Source: Lagopus muta
Lineage: Eukaryota > Chordata > Aves > Galliformes > Phasianidae
Direction: 5' to 3'
DNA: 64,000 nucleotides
Assembly: GCF_023343835.1 (NCBI RefSeq)
Contig: NC_064437.1
Span: 18,037,501 to 18,101,500 of the forward strand
Shown here: positions 14,203-61,650 of the stretch, in pieces
Layout of the letters: every line of letters begins with the position of its first letter
Position numbering within the stretch: the first letter of the stretch is position 1
The notes under the pieces: model-generated
Told to the model about the DNA's origin: nothing
What the model saw: the letters and a program-made list of their open reading frames with translations, nothing else
Databases searched by the model: none
Made by a program: the position numbers and the translations under genes

Positions 14203-15861
14203 AATTCCTGTTACTTTTCTACAGGTGCTTCTAAGTGGCTGAAGCTGCTTTCAAGATGTGGATACATTTTCAGGAAGACAAGGAATGTCTCCTAAGTTTT
14301 CCTTAAGACTTTACATCCTGTCTTTGCCAAACCCCAACCTCAAGAATCTTTTCTGTGATAATGGCAACATCTTTTACTTTAGAAAAATAAAACATTGGTA
14401 TGAAGATTTTTAAATATACCAACATATCATAGAATACTAATACGTCTAAGGTTTGGGGGAAAAAAAATGAAATTCTTTCCTTCCTTCAAAAGCAACTTCT
14501 GTTGAAAATTAAGCCATATCAGGCAAGATAATTTTAGTGTGGAGCACTGTAAAACATGGCCAAGCTATGCTATACCTGCTGTATTTGTTTCTTCTTTATA
14601 GTCTTAGTATCCAAACATTCTCGAAAGAGCTGTCAAACTCATATTCATACTTGCCACCCAACGTATCAAACTTTTTGCACAGAACTCTGCTGTGCTCCCA
14701 CATCCATTCACCTTCTCCAGGCAGCACTGTGACTGATTTAAAGAGCAGTGCTTATGCATTCAGAACAGAACTGCCCTCTTCAAGTCTTTCATGCAAAAGG
14801 CGAAGGGTGCCAGGTACGAACAGCACAGAACAACGTCAGAGGCAGGAAGGGGGAGGACAGCACTCAGTGCAGCCCCACGCCCCTCACCGCCCCGTAGGAC
14901 ACACTGTTCATATTTAGCAGAAGCTGTGAAATCCCACTGCAACAGCAGCGCATGTAACAGAAACACAAGCTGGTAGCTAACATGGTAAGTTCAGGGGGCA
15001 GCACTCATCTCCGCACTGCCAGACGCTCTGCAGAGCGCATCACCACAAGCAGAGGCCTTTGTCAAAGTAAGGAGCATTTAAAAATAAAACCAAACCCAAA
15101 CGAGAAGACAAAAAAGATGTCTGTTTTTAACATTTTCCACAGATAGCATCACCTGAAAGTTTAGATGGGACAAGGAGAGTCCTGCACGGAGCACAGAGAT
15201 GAAGTAGGGTACAGGAAATGGCTCTGAAGAGACTCGGGGTGCGGAGGGCATGATGGGACACCCAGCAGTGCTCACAGCCAGCCCCGTGCTCAGCGCTCGC
15301 TCGAATCACTCTTTCAAACGCCGACAGAATTTTATAATCAGTAACAAAACCTTGCACCACGTCTCAGAGCCCAGGTGTCTGCCTCACGTTGGAACCGTTA
15401 AAGCTGAAACGTAGTACCTCACAGTGCCATAGTTACCCGGCATCGCAATTTCTGCCCGCGCTGCTGCTGACTGGAGCCCAGCCGGCGTCCTGCGGGCCGC
15501 GCTGAGTCGGGGGCAGGGAGGGCGGCGGCCTCGGCACGGCCTCGCCTCAGCCCCAAACCCTTCCCTTGGCGAAGAAGTAGGAGCCCCGGGCCGCCCGGCC
15601 TCGGAGCAGCAGAGGGATAGGGAAGAGGTACGCGGAACCAGGAAGGAGCGACGAGAGCCTCGCAAAGGCGAGGAGCTGCCGGGAGAGGTTCCGGGTCACG
15701 GCAGCGAGGCGCGAAGCCTGAGGAGAACCGCGACGCGCGACGCCGAACGGCGGGAAACGCCTTGAGGGCGCGAGCCGCGAGCTCCAGACCAGCGCGGCGC
15801 GTGCCTGCGGGCGCCCCCTGGCGGCGGGGCGAGGAGCCCTCGGCCGGGCCCCGGGGACCGC

Positions 15862-16938
15862 TCAGCGCGGTGCGGCGCTGCCCGCCGTGCTCCGGCGCCG
15901 CGGCAGCTGTGGGCAGGGCGGGGCGGCAGCTCCGGCGGTGTGACCGGCGGCGCGTCGCGGAGCGGTGGAGGAGCCCTCGGCGCGAGGCAGGACAGAGCGC
16001 GCGGCCCGGCGGAACTCCTCGCTGCGCCAAGTGTAGAGCAGCGGGTTGAGGGCCGAGAGCGAGCAGAGCAGCAGCCAGCTGGCGGCCTGCAGCGCGGGCG
16101 GAGCGGGCCGCAGGAAGAAGCCGAGGAGGCTGACCCAGACGAGGGGCTGCGTGCCCAGCAGGAAGACGCAGCAGAGCAGCAGGACGGAAACGCTGCTGAG
16201 GCGACGCTGGGCGCGGCGCGGCGGCGGCGGCGCGGCGGGGAAGGGCAGCTGGTGCAGCAGGTGGAAGTTGAGCACGCTGACCCGCTTGGCGCTGCCCCGC
16301 ACCCGGCGCACGATGCCCAGATAACAGTGCAGCAGCAGCGCCGTCTGGGCCAGCACGGCCAGCGCGAGGAGCAGCGCGGGGTAGCGGGAGCTGCCGTCCG
16401 TCTGCCGCGGGGGCGGTGTTGGGGCGTGGCCCGGCGTCCAGAGCCCGGGTAGCAGCGGGAGCAGGAGCAGCGCCAGCGCCCATGAGAGCCCGATCATGCA
16501 GCCCGTGCGCCTCCGCTGGTACAAGGCCTGGTAGACGCTGGGCAGCTTGGTGATGAGCACGTACCTGTTGAAGGCCACCAGCAGGTGCGAGGCCAGGGAC
16601 ACGGTGAGGCCGAGACCCAGCAGCCCCTCGCGCAGCAGGCGGTACTCGGCCGAGCGGAGCGAGGAGGAGTTCGGGGGCAGCAGCCCCAGCACGGCCTCCT
16701 GGGGCATCCACAGGGCGCACACGCTCAGGTCGGCTGCGCAGCCGTTCACGATGAAGGCGTTGCTGGTGGTCTGCAGCTTCTTGAAGGAGAAAACCAAGTA
16801 GATGACCATCACGTTGGACAGAGTCCCTGAGATAGCCAGGACCGCATAGAGCAGCGAGAGGAAGATGCGGGTCCCTGAGGAGTCCTCCCAGAGCAGCAGC
16901 AGGGGCGAGCTCGCGCTCCAGGAAGAGGCGTTGGGCAT
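15862..16938 (-). CDS. GPR88: G-protein-coupled receptor 88 (GPR88), complete coding exon
   Basis: A 358-residue seven-transmembrane protein, read without interruption from ATG (16938) to stop. I recognise it by long stretches close to mammalian GPR88, for example KLQTTSNAFIVNGCAADL at residues 54-71 (TM2) and KRVSVLNFHLLHQLP at 218-232. Visible landmarks are: N-glycosylation sequons at N3 and N90; N42 in TM1; D70 in TM2; NRY (124-126) where most class A receptors have DRY; TM4 at about 149-165; TM5 at about 187-210; TM6 at about 249-275 with P265; NPLLY (298-302) as the NPxxY motif of TM7; and a basic helix 8. The C-tail is rich in Ala, Arg, Pro and Ser. Human GPR88 is 384 residues; the difference is mainly a shorter third intracellular loop (PFPAAPPPP replaces a longer Ala/Pro stretch). 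Known role: orphan receptor strongly expressed in striatal neurons, coupled to Gi/o and damping cAMP signalling. The coding region has no intron, as in mammals. It lies downstream of CDC14A on the same strand, matching human synteny. The start has G at -3 and no alternative in-frame ATG nearby. Confidence 0.96.
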   Translation of the reverse strand: MPNASSWSASSPLLLLWEDSSGTRIFLSLLYAVLAISGTLSNVMVIYLVFSFKKLQTTSNAFIVNGCAADLSVCALWMPQEAVLGLLPPNSSSLRSAEYRLLREGLLGLGLTVSLASHLLVAFNRYVLITKLPSVYQALYQRRRTGCMIGLSWALALLLLPLLPGLWTPGHAPTPPPRQTDGSSRYPALLLALAVLAQTALLLHCYLGIVRRVRGSAKRVSVLNFHLLHQLPFPAAPPPPRRAQRRLSSVSVLLLCCVFLLGTQPLVWVSLLGFFLRPAPPALQAASWLLLCSLSALNPLLYTWRSEEFRRAARSVLPRAEGSSTAPRRAAGHTAGAAAPPCPQLPRRRSTAGSAAPR

Positions 16939-16953
16939 CGCGCTGAGTGCAGC

Positions 16954-16980
16954 TCAGTTCTGACTTCTCGTAAATCCCAT
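16954..16980 (-). promoter_or_regulatory. Possible upstream ORF in the GPR88 leader
   Basis: An eight-codon frame (ATG GGA TTT ... TGA) ends 15 bases before the GPR88 start codon. If this sequence is in the mature 5' leader it could lower translation. A possible splice acceptor (TGCACTCAG) lies between it and the GPR88 ATG. Mammalian GPR88 has an intron in its 5' UTR, so this segment may instead be intronic. Confidence 0.25.
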
Positions 16981-19881
16981 CCTCATCCAGGTCAGATCCT
17001 GCTGCGGCAGCCCCCCGCTGAACACGAGAGATGATGTGCGGGCGGGGAGCTCAAGGCAGATTTCAGTCATATGAGCTGCAAGTCCAGAAGATGCAGTTAG
17101 CAGTAACGACCCGGAGAAGAACAGTGTCCAAGGCAGATAGGTGGCAGGAAATCCCAGAGGCTGGAGCTAGTGAAGGTGGGTCCATAGGGTGCAGATGGCT
17201 GTAAGCAGACCAGAGCGTGGCTGAGGATTCTGTAGCTGTGAAAATGCCAAAAGCGGCAGCACCTTGCAATCAGTAGCAGAAACGGCAGCAACTGATACAA
17301 AGCTTTGCAGTTCCTCCTGTGACACAGTACGTACTCTGTATATCATTCCAGGAAGATTCAGCCCTTCCACTGTTCATGAATTATTCAGCAGATTTTCATC
17401 TTGTTAAATCAAGAAGAAAAAAAAAAAAGAAAAAACCCAAACCCAATCGCGCTCCAGAAATACTGGAACTACAGAGTCTGACTCTCTTCTCGTTGCTGTA
17501 CTGGTTTCCTTGTTCTCACCCATTTACACGACTTTCATTTTTCAGCAAGCTTTCAAACTAGTGTCAGTCACTTCTGTCTGAAATACAACACATTTACTGT
17601 AGCGACTTCTCTACTAGACACTGAAGCTGTTTTGTTCTGATCGTATTTTTGTTAAGCAAAAGCATACTGTCTTTCTGTAAACATTTTTAGAACTGCTCTT
17701 TTAAGAATATAGCTTCCAAATTAAATCTTTCAAACATTATAGATGCACAGATTCCTGGTAAGACAGCACTTTATTTTGGGAAGCTGGTCCTCAAACTCCA
17801 CGTCCTGCATTTCTTCATAGAGGGTTCAGCCTGTCTCATCTAGTGGGACATCCTGCATCACTAACCCCCTGGAGGTGAGTGTTGGTATGTCTAGGTGCAC
17901 AGATAAAGTGGAACCAGCATGGACTTTGAAACAGTGGCATACACCCAAATCAATTCCAAAAGCACCTTCCCACAGAACTGAATGAAAGGCTCTCACAGTC
18001 CAAAGGCTGGTTGGAAAGCAGGGCTTGGCTCTCATTTTCAGGATGGAGAATTAGTGCTGGGATTCTCACAGGCACGCTTCGGCGCTTTGCTCAAACAGCA
18101 ACAAAACACTAACTGTCCTTAACCTCAGCAAGGTTTAATAAGAAACTTGAGTAAAACAATTGAGATTTCTTCTTAAAAGCATTTCAGAACAGGAATGGCA
18201 ATTAATTTTGCAGTGAGTTTAAGTGAGAAGCTGCTTTTCTAAGGCTTGAAAAGTAATTACTTCAGCTGATAATATATTATCTGTATACTGACCAAGATAT
18301 CGCAAGATATTTTTAGATACTGTTAGACTCATAATGCTGATAAATGACAATACCAAAGCAGTACTTTAGGAGGTCATCATAGCGTGGGTCAGTGGATTAT
18401 TTTGTTGCAACGTAGCGTATCTTTTATTTAATGAAAGATTCCTGTTTGTAGTTGATAGGACTGTTGATCCAAATATGGATACATTACAAACAACGTGTAT
18501 CTGTTCTTTTTTAATTAACTAGATTGCTCATGTGCTTAAGGTTAAAGACGTACCTGAGCAATGTACTTGATCAGGCCCCTGATTACCATTTTTTTTGCCT
18601 GCTGCGCTTTATGTAGATCTAATCAAATGTCAAACCTTTTGAGGCCTTTCATTGTTTAGCTGTCAGTAGAGAACAGTTATTATAGAAACTGAAATCCTCC
18701 TCTTTCTGCAGTACTGTAATTGAAAAATATTCTTTAAATCTGTAACAAGAAATATCTCACTAACCAGAAAGCTTCACAAAGCATAAAGAAACAGTTCCAT
18801 AAGGCGCTATCCACAGAATTGCAGGCTCAGTAAAGACCTCTAGGCTTATGTAATCCATCCTTACATGTTTATCAAATCTCCTTTTAAAGATCTCGTGTAC
18901 TTTTTCCTCCCAGAACAAGAAGATACATTTATATATGAAACAATGGAATCGGTGAAGTCCAAAGATGAGTGAACAGACCATATAAAATAAAATTCAAGGT
19001 ATTTCTTAAAAGCTGAAAGATTGTAAAGACTCCTAATACCAGTGGCTGTCCCCAGCTAATCTTGGTCTTGTTGATTGCTAGAGTATTGGCTATTTTCATT
19101 ACACATTTTTTAAGAACACAAGATGTCCATTGCCTGTCTATCATATAATAAATCAATAGAATTAAAGAAAAAAATGGGGAAGGATTGCTTTCAGTGTACT
19201 AGACATGTTTAAATTGACTACTCTTTTGTATATCCTATACGCATCCAAATCAACATCCTTTAATTGCCTCATTGCAGTGACAAGAACCCTTTATTGTGTT
19301 ATTGGAATAGACATTCACTAGAAGCTTCTAAAGCATGTGTTCTACTCCAGGCTTTGCTATTCCTTTAGAGTTGCTGTGCAACAGTCACACACTATCCACA
19401 TCATCTATTGCAGGCTTACCTGACAGGAATATTAAGCACCATGGATAATTTATCATGCAACACAACAAATTTGCTGAAAATCATCAACAGAATTAAGCTA
19501 AGATAAAACTATTTGTGACAATTTTTTCATCAATGCAAGAAGAAAAAGCTAAATGAAAACGTGGTTGTTTGCATTCTCGTGTATAAAGACCCTACTATTA
19601 GTGAGGCTAAATCAAAGTATTGCACACGGAAAAAAAAAAAAAAAAAAGACAAGTTACACTACACTTGTAACAAGGATCCTTGTCCAGGAAAACAATGTTT
19701 CCTCAATTAAGATACATTTTAAAATATGATAATTAGAAATGTCACAAATCCTTGATGCTTCTAAACAAATACAGGAATATTAACTAGAAAGATTAGTTGT
19801 AGAAGATACCCCTCATACTCATTTCTTTTCCAATGAAGGTTAATTAAGACAAGAAACAAGGAAGCTGGCTGATATATGCAT

Positions 19882-19887
19882 TTTATT
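19882..19887 (-). terminator. Candidate distal polyadenylation signal for CDC14A
   Basis: AATAAA on the minus strand, about 1.66 kb beyond the last coding exon. It is one of several hexamers in the right orientation (others at 21437-21442 and around 20363). Which is used cannot be decided from sequence. Confidence 0.25.
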
Positions 19888-20033
19888 ATCAATTAGCTGT
19901 ATACATGTACATATATCTACATTCCAAAATGAAACAATTTTTTTTAAAGGAAATTTATAACAAAGCACATGACTTTTTTTCATAAGAGGTAGAATTACCT
20001 TACCATTAATCTATAATTCATATATAGTATGTT

Positions 20034-20095
20034 GTATATATATATATATGCACACACATATGCTACTTTGTGTGTGTATATTTTACATATACACA
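20034..20095. repeat. TA/TG dinucleotide microsatellite cluster
   Basis: A (TA)n run is followed by CACACACATA and then TGTGTGTGTATA, with a TA-rich tail. The adjacent CA and TG runs can pair with each other as a hairpin. It probably lies in or just beyond the CDC14A 3' UTR. Confidence 0.75.
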
Positions 20096-21436
20096 ATTGT
20101 GGAAAAGTACAGTATTGCATGTAAGTTTTATTCAGTGATTTCTAGAGCTGCTCTCAGTATTGCTCATTAACACTTTCAGTATAACTATGTAGCAATTTGG
20201 TGGCAACTTCAGTTGCAGGGCAAACGCAGATCATTCACGTCTTCAGAAACAAAGACTGACAAATCAATAAGTTCTATTTTCATGTTCCTGTAGATGTAGG
20301 AAAAACTCATGGCTAACAAATCTGTTTTGTGTTTGTCTTCTAGTTTTCACAGATGCTTTTTTTTATTATTATTATTTTTGCTGTGATCGCATTTGTGGAA
20401 TTCTGAAAAACTTCTACATGATCTGTAATACTTCGCTGTAAGATCATTTCATTCAAAGATTCATTCCTAATTGCAGCTAATGTATTAAAGAATATCCTTA
20501 CTGCTAACAAAACCGTTGTGTGACACAGCAGTTTAAACTACCTATATATCTGACAATAGTTTTCAAATTCAAAGGTTCATAGAACATCCAGTCACTAAGT
20601 GACAATTCAGTATACTTCCAAACATTCACTTCGGTGTGCTTTGCTACTGAAACTTGCAAAATGCAAGTGTGCAGCACAGCCAAATACAAACATTCTTACT
20701 TTGTCAGTATGCTTTGTCTGTCTTCATTTTTGCAGTTGACATTGCATAGCATAATTTAACATTCTACGTTTCAAAGTTAAAACAATTCTTTAAAGTAAAA
20801 TGAAAAAGTATTAATTAACTGAATAATCAGCTAAGTTACTTTCTTTTTGCAGTGATGATGAAGGTTGCAATGTAACTCATTTTTCTTTCATAGCATCTCC
20901 TCATGAAACATCAGCAGCTGAATGTGGAAAGCAGACTATGTATCCAAGTGCTTTCAGTTGATAGCATAATAACTAGTCTCATTAGTTAGACTTCCACCAA
21001 GTTATCAGAAGACCAATCAGCGAAAGAGGTAATTACATTAGCCTTTAAGCAATAATGGACCCATAAAACAAGAAAAACCTCTTGTTCATTAAAAAAATAA
21101 TATCTTTGATAAACATGTAAAAATTCTTTAAAATACACATTTTGGTAGCAAAGTGAACAACTAAATTAAAACATTCTAATTTTTACATAATTCTTATATA
21201 TATTGCTTAATAAAATATTCTCTCAATACATTTTAAGACTGTACACAAGTTAATAAAGTCATAATGAAATTAATTAGAAATATATTCAAGTAGTTTCAAC
21301 ATTAAAAATTTAGATCTGTATATAATATGGAGGAATAATTTCCATAAAACAACTTCAGTGCATCTGCAGTAGTCATGAATAAGAAATTTCTGTCTGTTGA
21401 GAAGTTGTTCCTTGGTGTTATGGTTTTAATACAACT

Positions 21437-21442
21437 TTTATT
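21437..21442 (-). terminator. Candidate proximal polyadenylation signal for CDC14A
   Basis: AATAAA on the minus strand, about 100 bases after the last CDC14A coding exon. Its use would give a very short 3' UTR. It is offered only as the first canonical hexamer met after the stop. Confidence 0.3.
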
Positions 21443-21543
21443 GAAAACTCCTCAACGGCATGAGCAGCTTCTTTCCTTAAATTCTTCTTCATGAAGGATT
21501 TCCACGGTAAGAACTCAGCAGGTTTCACCAAAGCAGCAAAGCT

Positions 21544-57965
<36,422 letters not shown>

Positions 57966-58900
57966 TTAAAAAGAAAAATAATTTTTAAATAATCACACAG
58001 TATATTTACTGAGAATACATTTTAAAAATTCCTTCAGAGGCTGTTTTTCCAACACTGACATGTAAATGAGCTTCTTAAAGGAGCAAAAGTTACTGATACT
58101 ACGGACAATCTTCTTACATTACAGATAAAAGTGCAGGGAAACATTTGCTGTTCCAGAGCAAATATATTAGTTTTGCTGTGCAAAAATACACTATAAAATG
58201 CAGTTCAATCAAAAAAGTCATGATAAAATGCTTCTTTTCCTAATGTAAATATTTGAACAATAGCTTAGGGATATTGTTGAAAGGCACTGCAATTGTTAAA
58301 CTCTCCCATTTGTTAAATGCCTTCAGTACCAAACTCTATGGAGAAAACCAACTTTTTTTCTCTGAGGAAAAACTCCAACAAAACAATCTTCCTCTATACT
58401 ACCTGCATATGGGGTGACAGACAACATATTTTGAAAGCTTCAATAATAAGTTTATAAAAATGCTATGCAAGTGAAAAGCCTGGAAGAAACAAAAAACAAA
58501 AAACAGTTAAGCACAGAATAAAGTAGGAAGTCTTGCAATTTTTTTCGTAAGAAGAAAAGAAGCCTCTGTCAGAGTTCTGTGGACAAAACAGCCATTGAGA
58601 ACAAGAGCAATGAGCACAAGAACAATAAGAACAAGCTGCAAGTATTTAAAGCTAAAGAGAAAACTGTCATTTAAAAATGGAAACTAGACAGTTTATTGCA
58701 ATTTTTAAAAATTATTTTTTACTTCATGAATTTCTACTCTAAGTACATTTTGCAACATTATCACATGAGTTTTTCCAGGTAGATTTGTGGTACAGTAGCC
58801 ATTTGAGGGAGACATCAACAGAACAACAGAAGTACCAGACTTCGCTCCTAAATATTTGAAAAGTATTTTCATTTTTAAAAATTGTGCAACATTTTTACAT

Positions 58901-59196
58901 AGGCTGCTCTGAAAGTAATGCCTTCTATTTATTTCAAAGACGAAAAGCACAACCACACTATTTGATAGAGCAGATTCTCAGGTACAAAACGCTATTTTCC
59001 AACATATCCTCCACCACTAGCCAATTCACACAGATGAGCTGATTGAGACACTCTTAATTTTATGGTGTTACAGTAGTGTAAAATGTATCAGAATATTGTT
59101 TGGAAAATTCACCCTTACCACCATACCACTGACATCCTCCCCTGGTGTTGTGGGTCAGCACAATGAAATAAAAAAGCATTACTTTCACAGCAGCCC
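58901..59196. mobile_element. Non-autonomous mariner-derived element (Galluhop-type) with terminal inverted repeats
   Basis: The left end GGCTGCTCTGAAAGTAATGC (58902-58921) is matched in inverse at the right end by GCATTACTTTCACAGCAGCC (59176-59195), with one mismatch in 20. The left end is preceded by TA (58900-58901), the mariner target duplication; on the right, TA occurs three bases beyond the repeat (59198-59199). Bases just inside the left end resemble the recalled Galluhop sequence. At about 296 bases there is no room for a transposase, so this is an internally deleted, MITE-like copy. Confidence 0.8.
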
Positions 59197-60225
59197 TTAT
59201 AAGAACTGCCTCTATTCCAATGCTACTGTTACTCAAGTTCAGTACTCAAACTCCTACTTGACACTTCAAGTTTACTTTCTTCTCCTGCCCTTGGCACAGG
59301 TGACACTTGGTGGCAGGAGATAAAGTAACCGTAGGATTGCGTTTTGGTTACTTAATTCATACCACTGCATCTCACTTACAGAGAAAGCTCACCTTATTCT
59401 TGTAGCAAATTGTAGGAACTGGTTTAACTGCAGAATCAAATTTGGCACCTCCAAAGCACCAGGAGAAAACTGCTGTACGCATCACAGTGAGGTACTTACT
59501 CCCACCCCCCAGAGAAATAGTATCTTCCAGAGCAACTCTAACAGTACATTCCAAGCTGGTCTTATTACCCACAGTTCCATAGGCACATAGGCTGTGAGAA
59601 CCAATGCAAGTGAGTGCATCTAAATAAGATTACAGTTCCCAAGAGGGATGATCACTATTGATTAGAAGAGGTCATATCTTGAGATCAATGGCAACATCTC
59701 TCTGTGTACACACAAACATACAGAGCATAAGTAGTTATTTAATTAGCAAAGCTTTCAATTTTTATTAAAACTTGTCAAAATTTTAAGATTCCTCCTTTCT
59801 TCCCCCTCTTCAGTTTCTTAATTTTAGTGTTCTCTAACTGCAGTTCCACCCATGACGTGTGGGTGGGATCACATCACAGTAGTTATGCAACAGTGACAGA
59901 ACTTCAATTATAACTTGTTGACTATTACTTATTTTAAAGCAAAGTTCCTTGTAAAGGTCTATGGTTCACCTGAAATACTACTTGAAAGTGATAAAAGTAT
60001 GTGCCAGTTGCTAGCTGTCCAGAAGTAAGTTCTAGTCAAAAAGACCATCTTTCATGCTTTATGTTACAGAGCAGACTTCTTTGTCATACAGATATATAAA
60101 GTCAGTCCAGTTCTGAAATATTTTTGTATTAGAAAGATGCAAGAAGTGATAGCCCACCTTAAATGCTTCCAAAACATAAAAATGAGAGCATTATCACTGC
60201 TTCAATTTCAAAAATGCAAGGGTTT

Positions 60226-60254
60226 AATCTTTATGATTAAAATCTTTATGATTA
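60226..60254. repeat. Tandem duplication of a 14-15 bp unit
   Basis: AATCTTTATGATTA occurs twice with one base between (60226-60239 and 60241-60254). A local replication-slippage duplication without apparent function. Confidence 0.8.
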
Positions 60255-61338
60255 CACAACTGTGTGATTTGCCTTTCTAAAATCCTGAATAAAACTTCAA
60301 CACAGAATTGAAAAGCAATGCAAAATTAATGGTCTACAGCATACAAGCAAAGCAAAAGTTGATCAGGATATGATCAGTCACTATTTGTTTACCCACAAGT
60401 TACAGAAAAATCAAACTTCACGGCAGATGTTGCTGAACTGACCTGCTGCATGCATGAATATTTCTATTACTGCTAACACAAATTCTTCACTCAGTTACAC
60501 TTTAAGTATCAATATTAACCTCTCCAAACAATAAAAGGAATATACTGACATTTTGACCAAATTTCATGAGCAAAGTCTAGTTCTGGCAAGATTCAACGAC
60601 AAGAGTTAAGGACATTTGTTTTTAACGTCTTGTTTTGTGGAATTTGTTTTCTTTTGTGTACTTGTTTGTTTTGTTTTTTAGTAAAGAAATGCCTCCAGAG
60701 CTCCATCTGAGATTTTGTTTCCTTCAATACTGCACAACTCAGAAGGATCAAAAAATGTTTCGAGAGACTCTCACAGTGAGATTTCCAGAAGATAGCTACA
60801 GTTTAGGATGATGCAGTAACACTGTTGCAACTCCCCCCTTATTTTTTCAGAAGTTAAAACAGACGCACTGTGAAATACAAAATACATTTTTCTTTACCAA
60901 TAAGAAAATTTCAGTGGAACACAAAATGTAATAAAGCAGTACCTGTCAAGATATTTCTCAGAGGAACTCACTCAGAGACAGTCTTTTTTAATAAAAGCAG
61001 AAGCTATAAGAGAAGTGCAGCAGGTTTTGTTTCAGTCAATAAAACTAATTCATTGGTGTATGAAAGGATTCCAGAATATTTTTTTCCATTTTAAAATTAT
61101 TTAAAATTTTATAATACATTAATTTTTGCTTCTTGAAGATCCCAAGAGAGATTTATTTACATGGCTCTACAAGAAATTGCTGTAATGTGTTTAATAAAGT
61201 CAGATCCATGCAAATACTGCTTAAATAAATGCACACAAATGCACTCACTTAAGTAACAGTGAATGCAATGCTTGCAGCCTAGCCATGGAAAACAGCGTTT
61301 TAAAAGAAAGTACATGCAATCTGCCTCAAACTTAAGCT

Positions 61339-61373
61339 GTCCTAAAGCAGATGTCCTAAGATGTCCTAAAGCA
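61339..61373. repeat. Short tandem repeat of GATGTCCTAA-like units
   Basis: TGTCCTAAAGCAGATGTCCT and AAGATGTCCTAAAGCA carry three copies of TGTCCTAA in about 35 bases. A local duplication in an intron. Confidence 0.75.
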
Positions 61374-61633
61374 ATTACCACAACACAGCACAGAAGAAAT
61401 GTTAGTCCCACTGTTCATAGGCCTGCCAGAATCTTCCCTTACTGCTTTTCCATCTTCAGCAAATCAAATCATTTCCCTAGGAATTTCTCCCTCTCTGATT
61501 ATGCCTGCTTCTTAATTTATTTGAGTCTGCATAAGTTTACACGTGCTCAGATAACAGTGCTTTAAATCATTTTATGAAATCAGACTTGTTTTTAAGTGGA
61601 AGAAAAAAAATTCATCTCATAACTTAATTGGAG

Positions 61634-61650
61634 AAAAAAAAAAAAAAAAA
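61634..61650 (+). repeat. A17 homopolymer
   Basis: Seventeen A in the CDC14A upstream intron; simple repeat. Confidence 0.85.

Larger units (their letters stand above)
15430..17050. promoter_or_regulatory. CpG island covering GPR88
   Basis: GC content and CpG density rise sharply at about 15430 and fall again near 17050, against AT-rich flanks. The island covers the whole GPR88 coding exon, the start of its 3' UTR and about 100 bases upstream of the ATG. CpG islands over the single coding exon and promoter are common for GPCR genes. The high GC also produces long spurious frames on both strands here. Confidence 0.8.
17051..21543. other. Interval between CDC14A and GPR88
   Basis: About 4.5 kb separate the last CDC14A codon from the GPR88 start. 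The part next to 21543 must contain the CDC14A 3' UTR, and the part next to 17051 should contain the GPR88 promoter and any non-coding first exon. I cannot place these borders by eye. A 69-codon minus-strand frame at 17826-18035, followed by further open codons and an AATAAA (17770 region), is the only gene-like hint; it matches nothing I recognise. There are TA/CA microsatellites near 20035-20095 and an A18 tract at 19630-19647. Confidence 0.5.

Noticed and set aside
14537-14917. 126-codon plus-strand frame near the GPR88 3' UTR
   Set aside because: No recognisable domain, mixed composition, and another open frame on the opposite strand. It probably lies antisense to the GPR88 3' UTR.
15940-16452. 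170-codon plus-strand frame opposite GPR88
   Set aside because: Antisense shadow of the GPR88 coding sequence with low-complexity Gly/Arg/Glu/Gln composition.
15419-16720. 433-codon minus-strand frame overlapping GPR88 in another frame
   Set aside because: It is longer than GPR88 but is a by-product of the CpG island: few stop codons occur in such GC-rich DNA. The protein is almost only Ala, Arg, Pro, Gly and Leu, with no domain, while the overlapping GPR88 frame has clear family identity.
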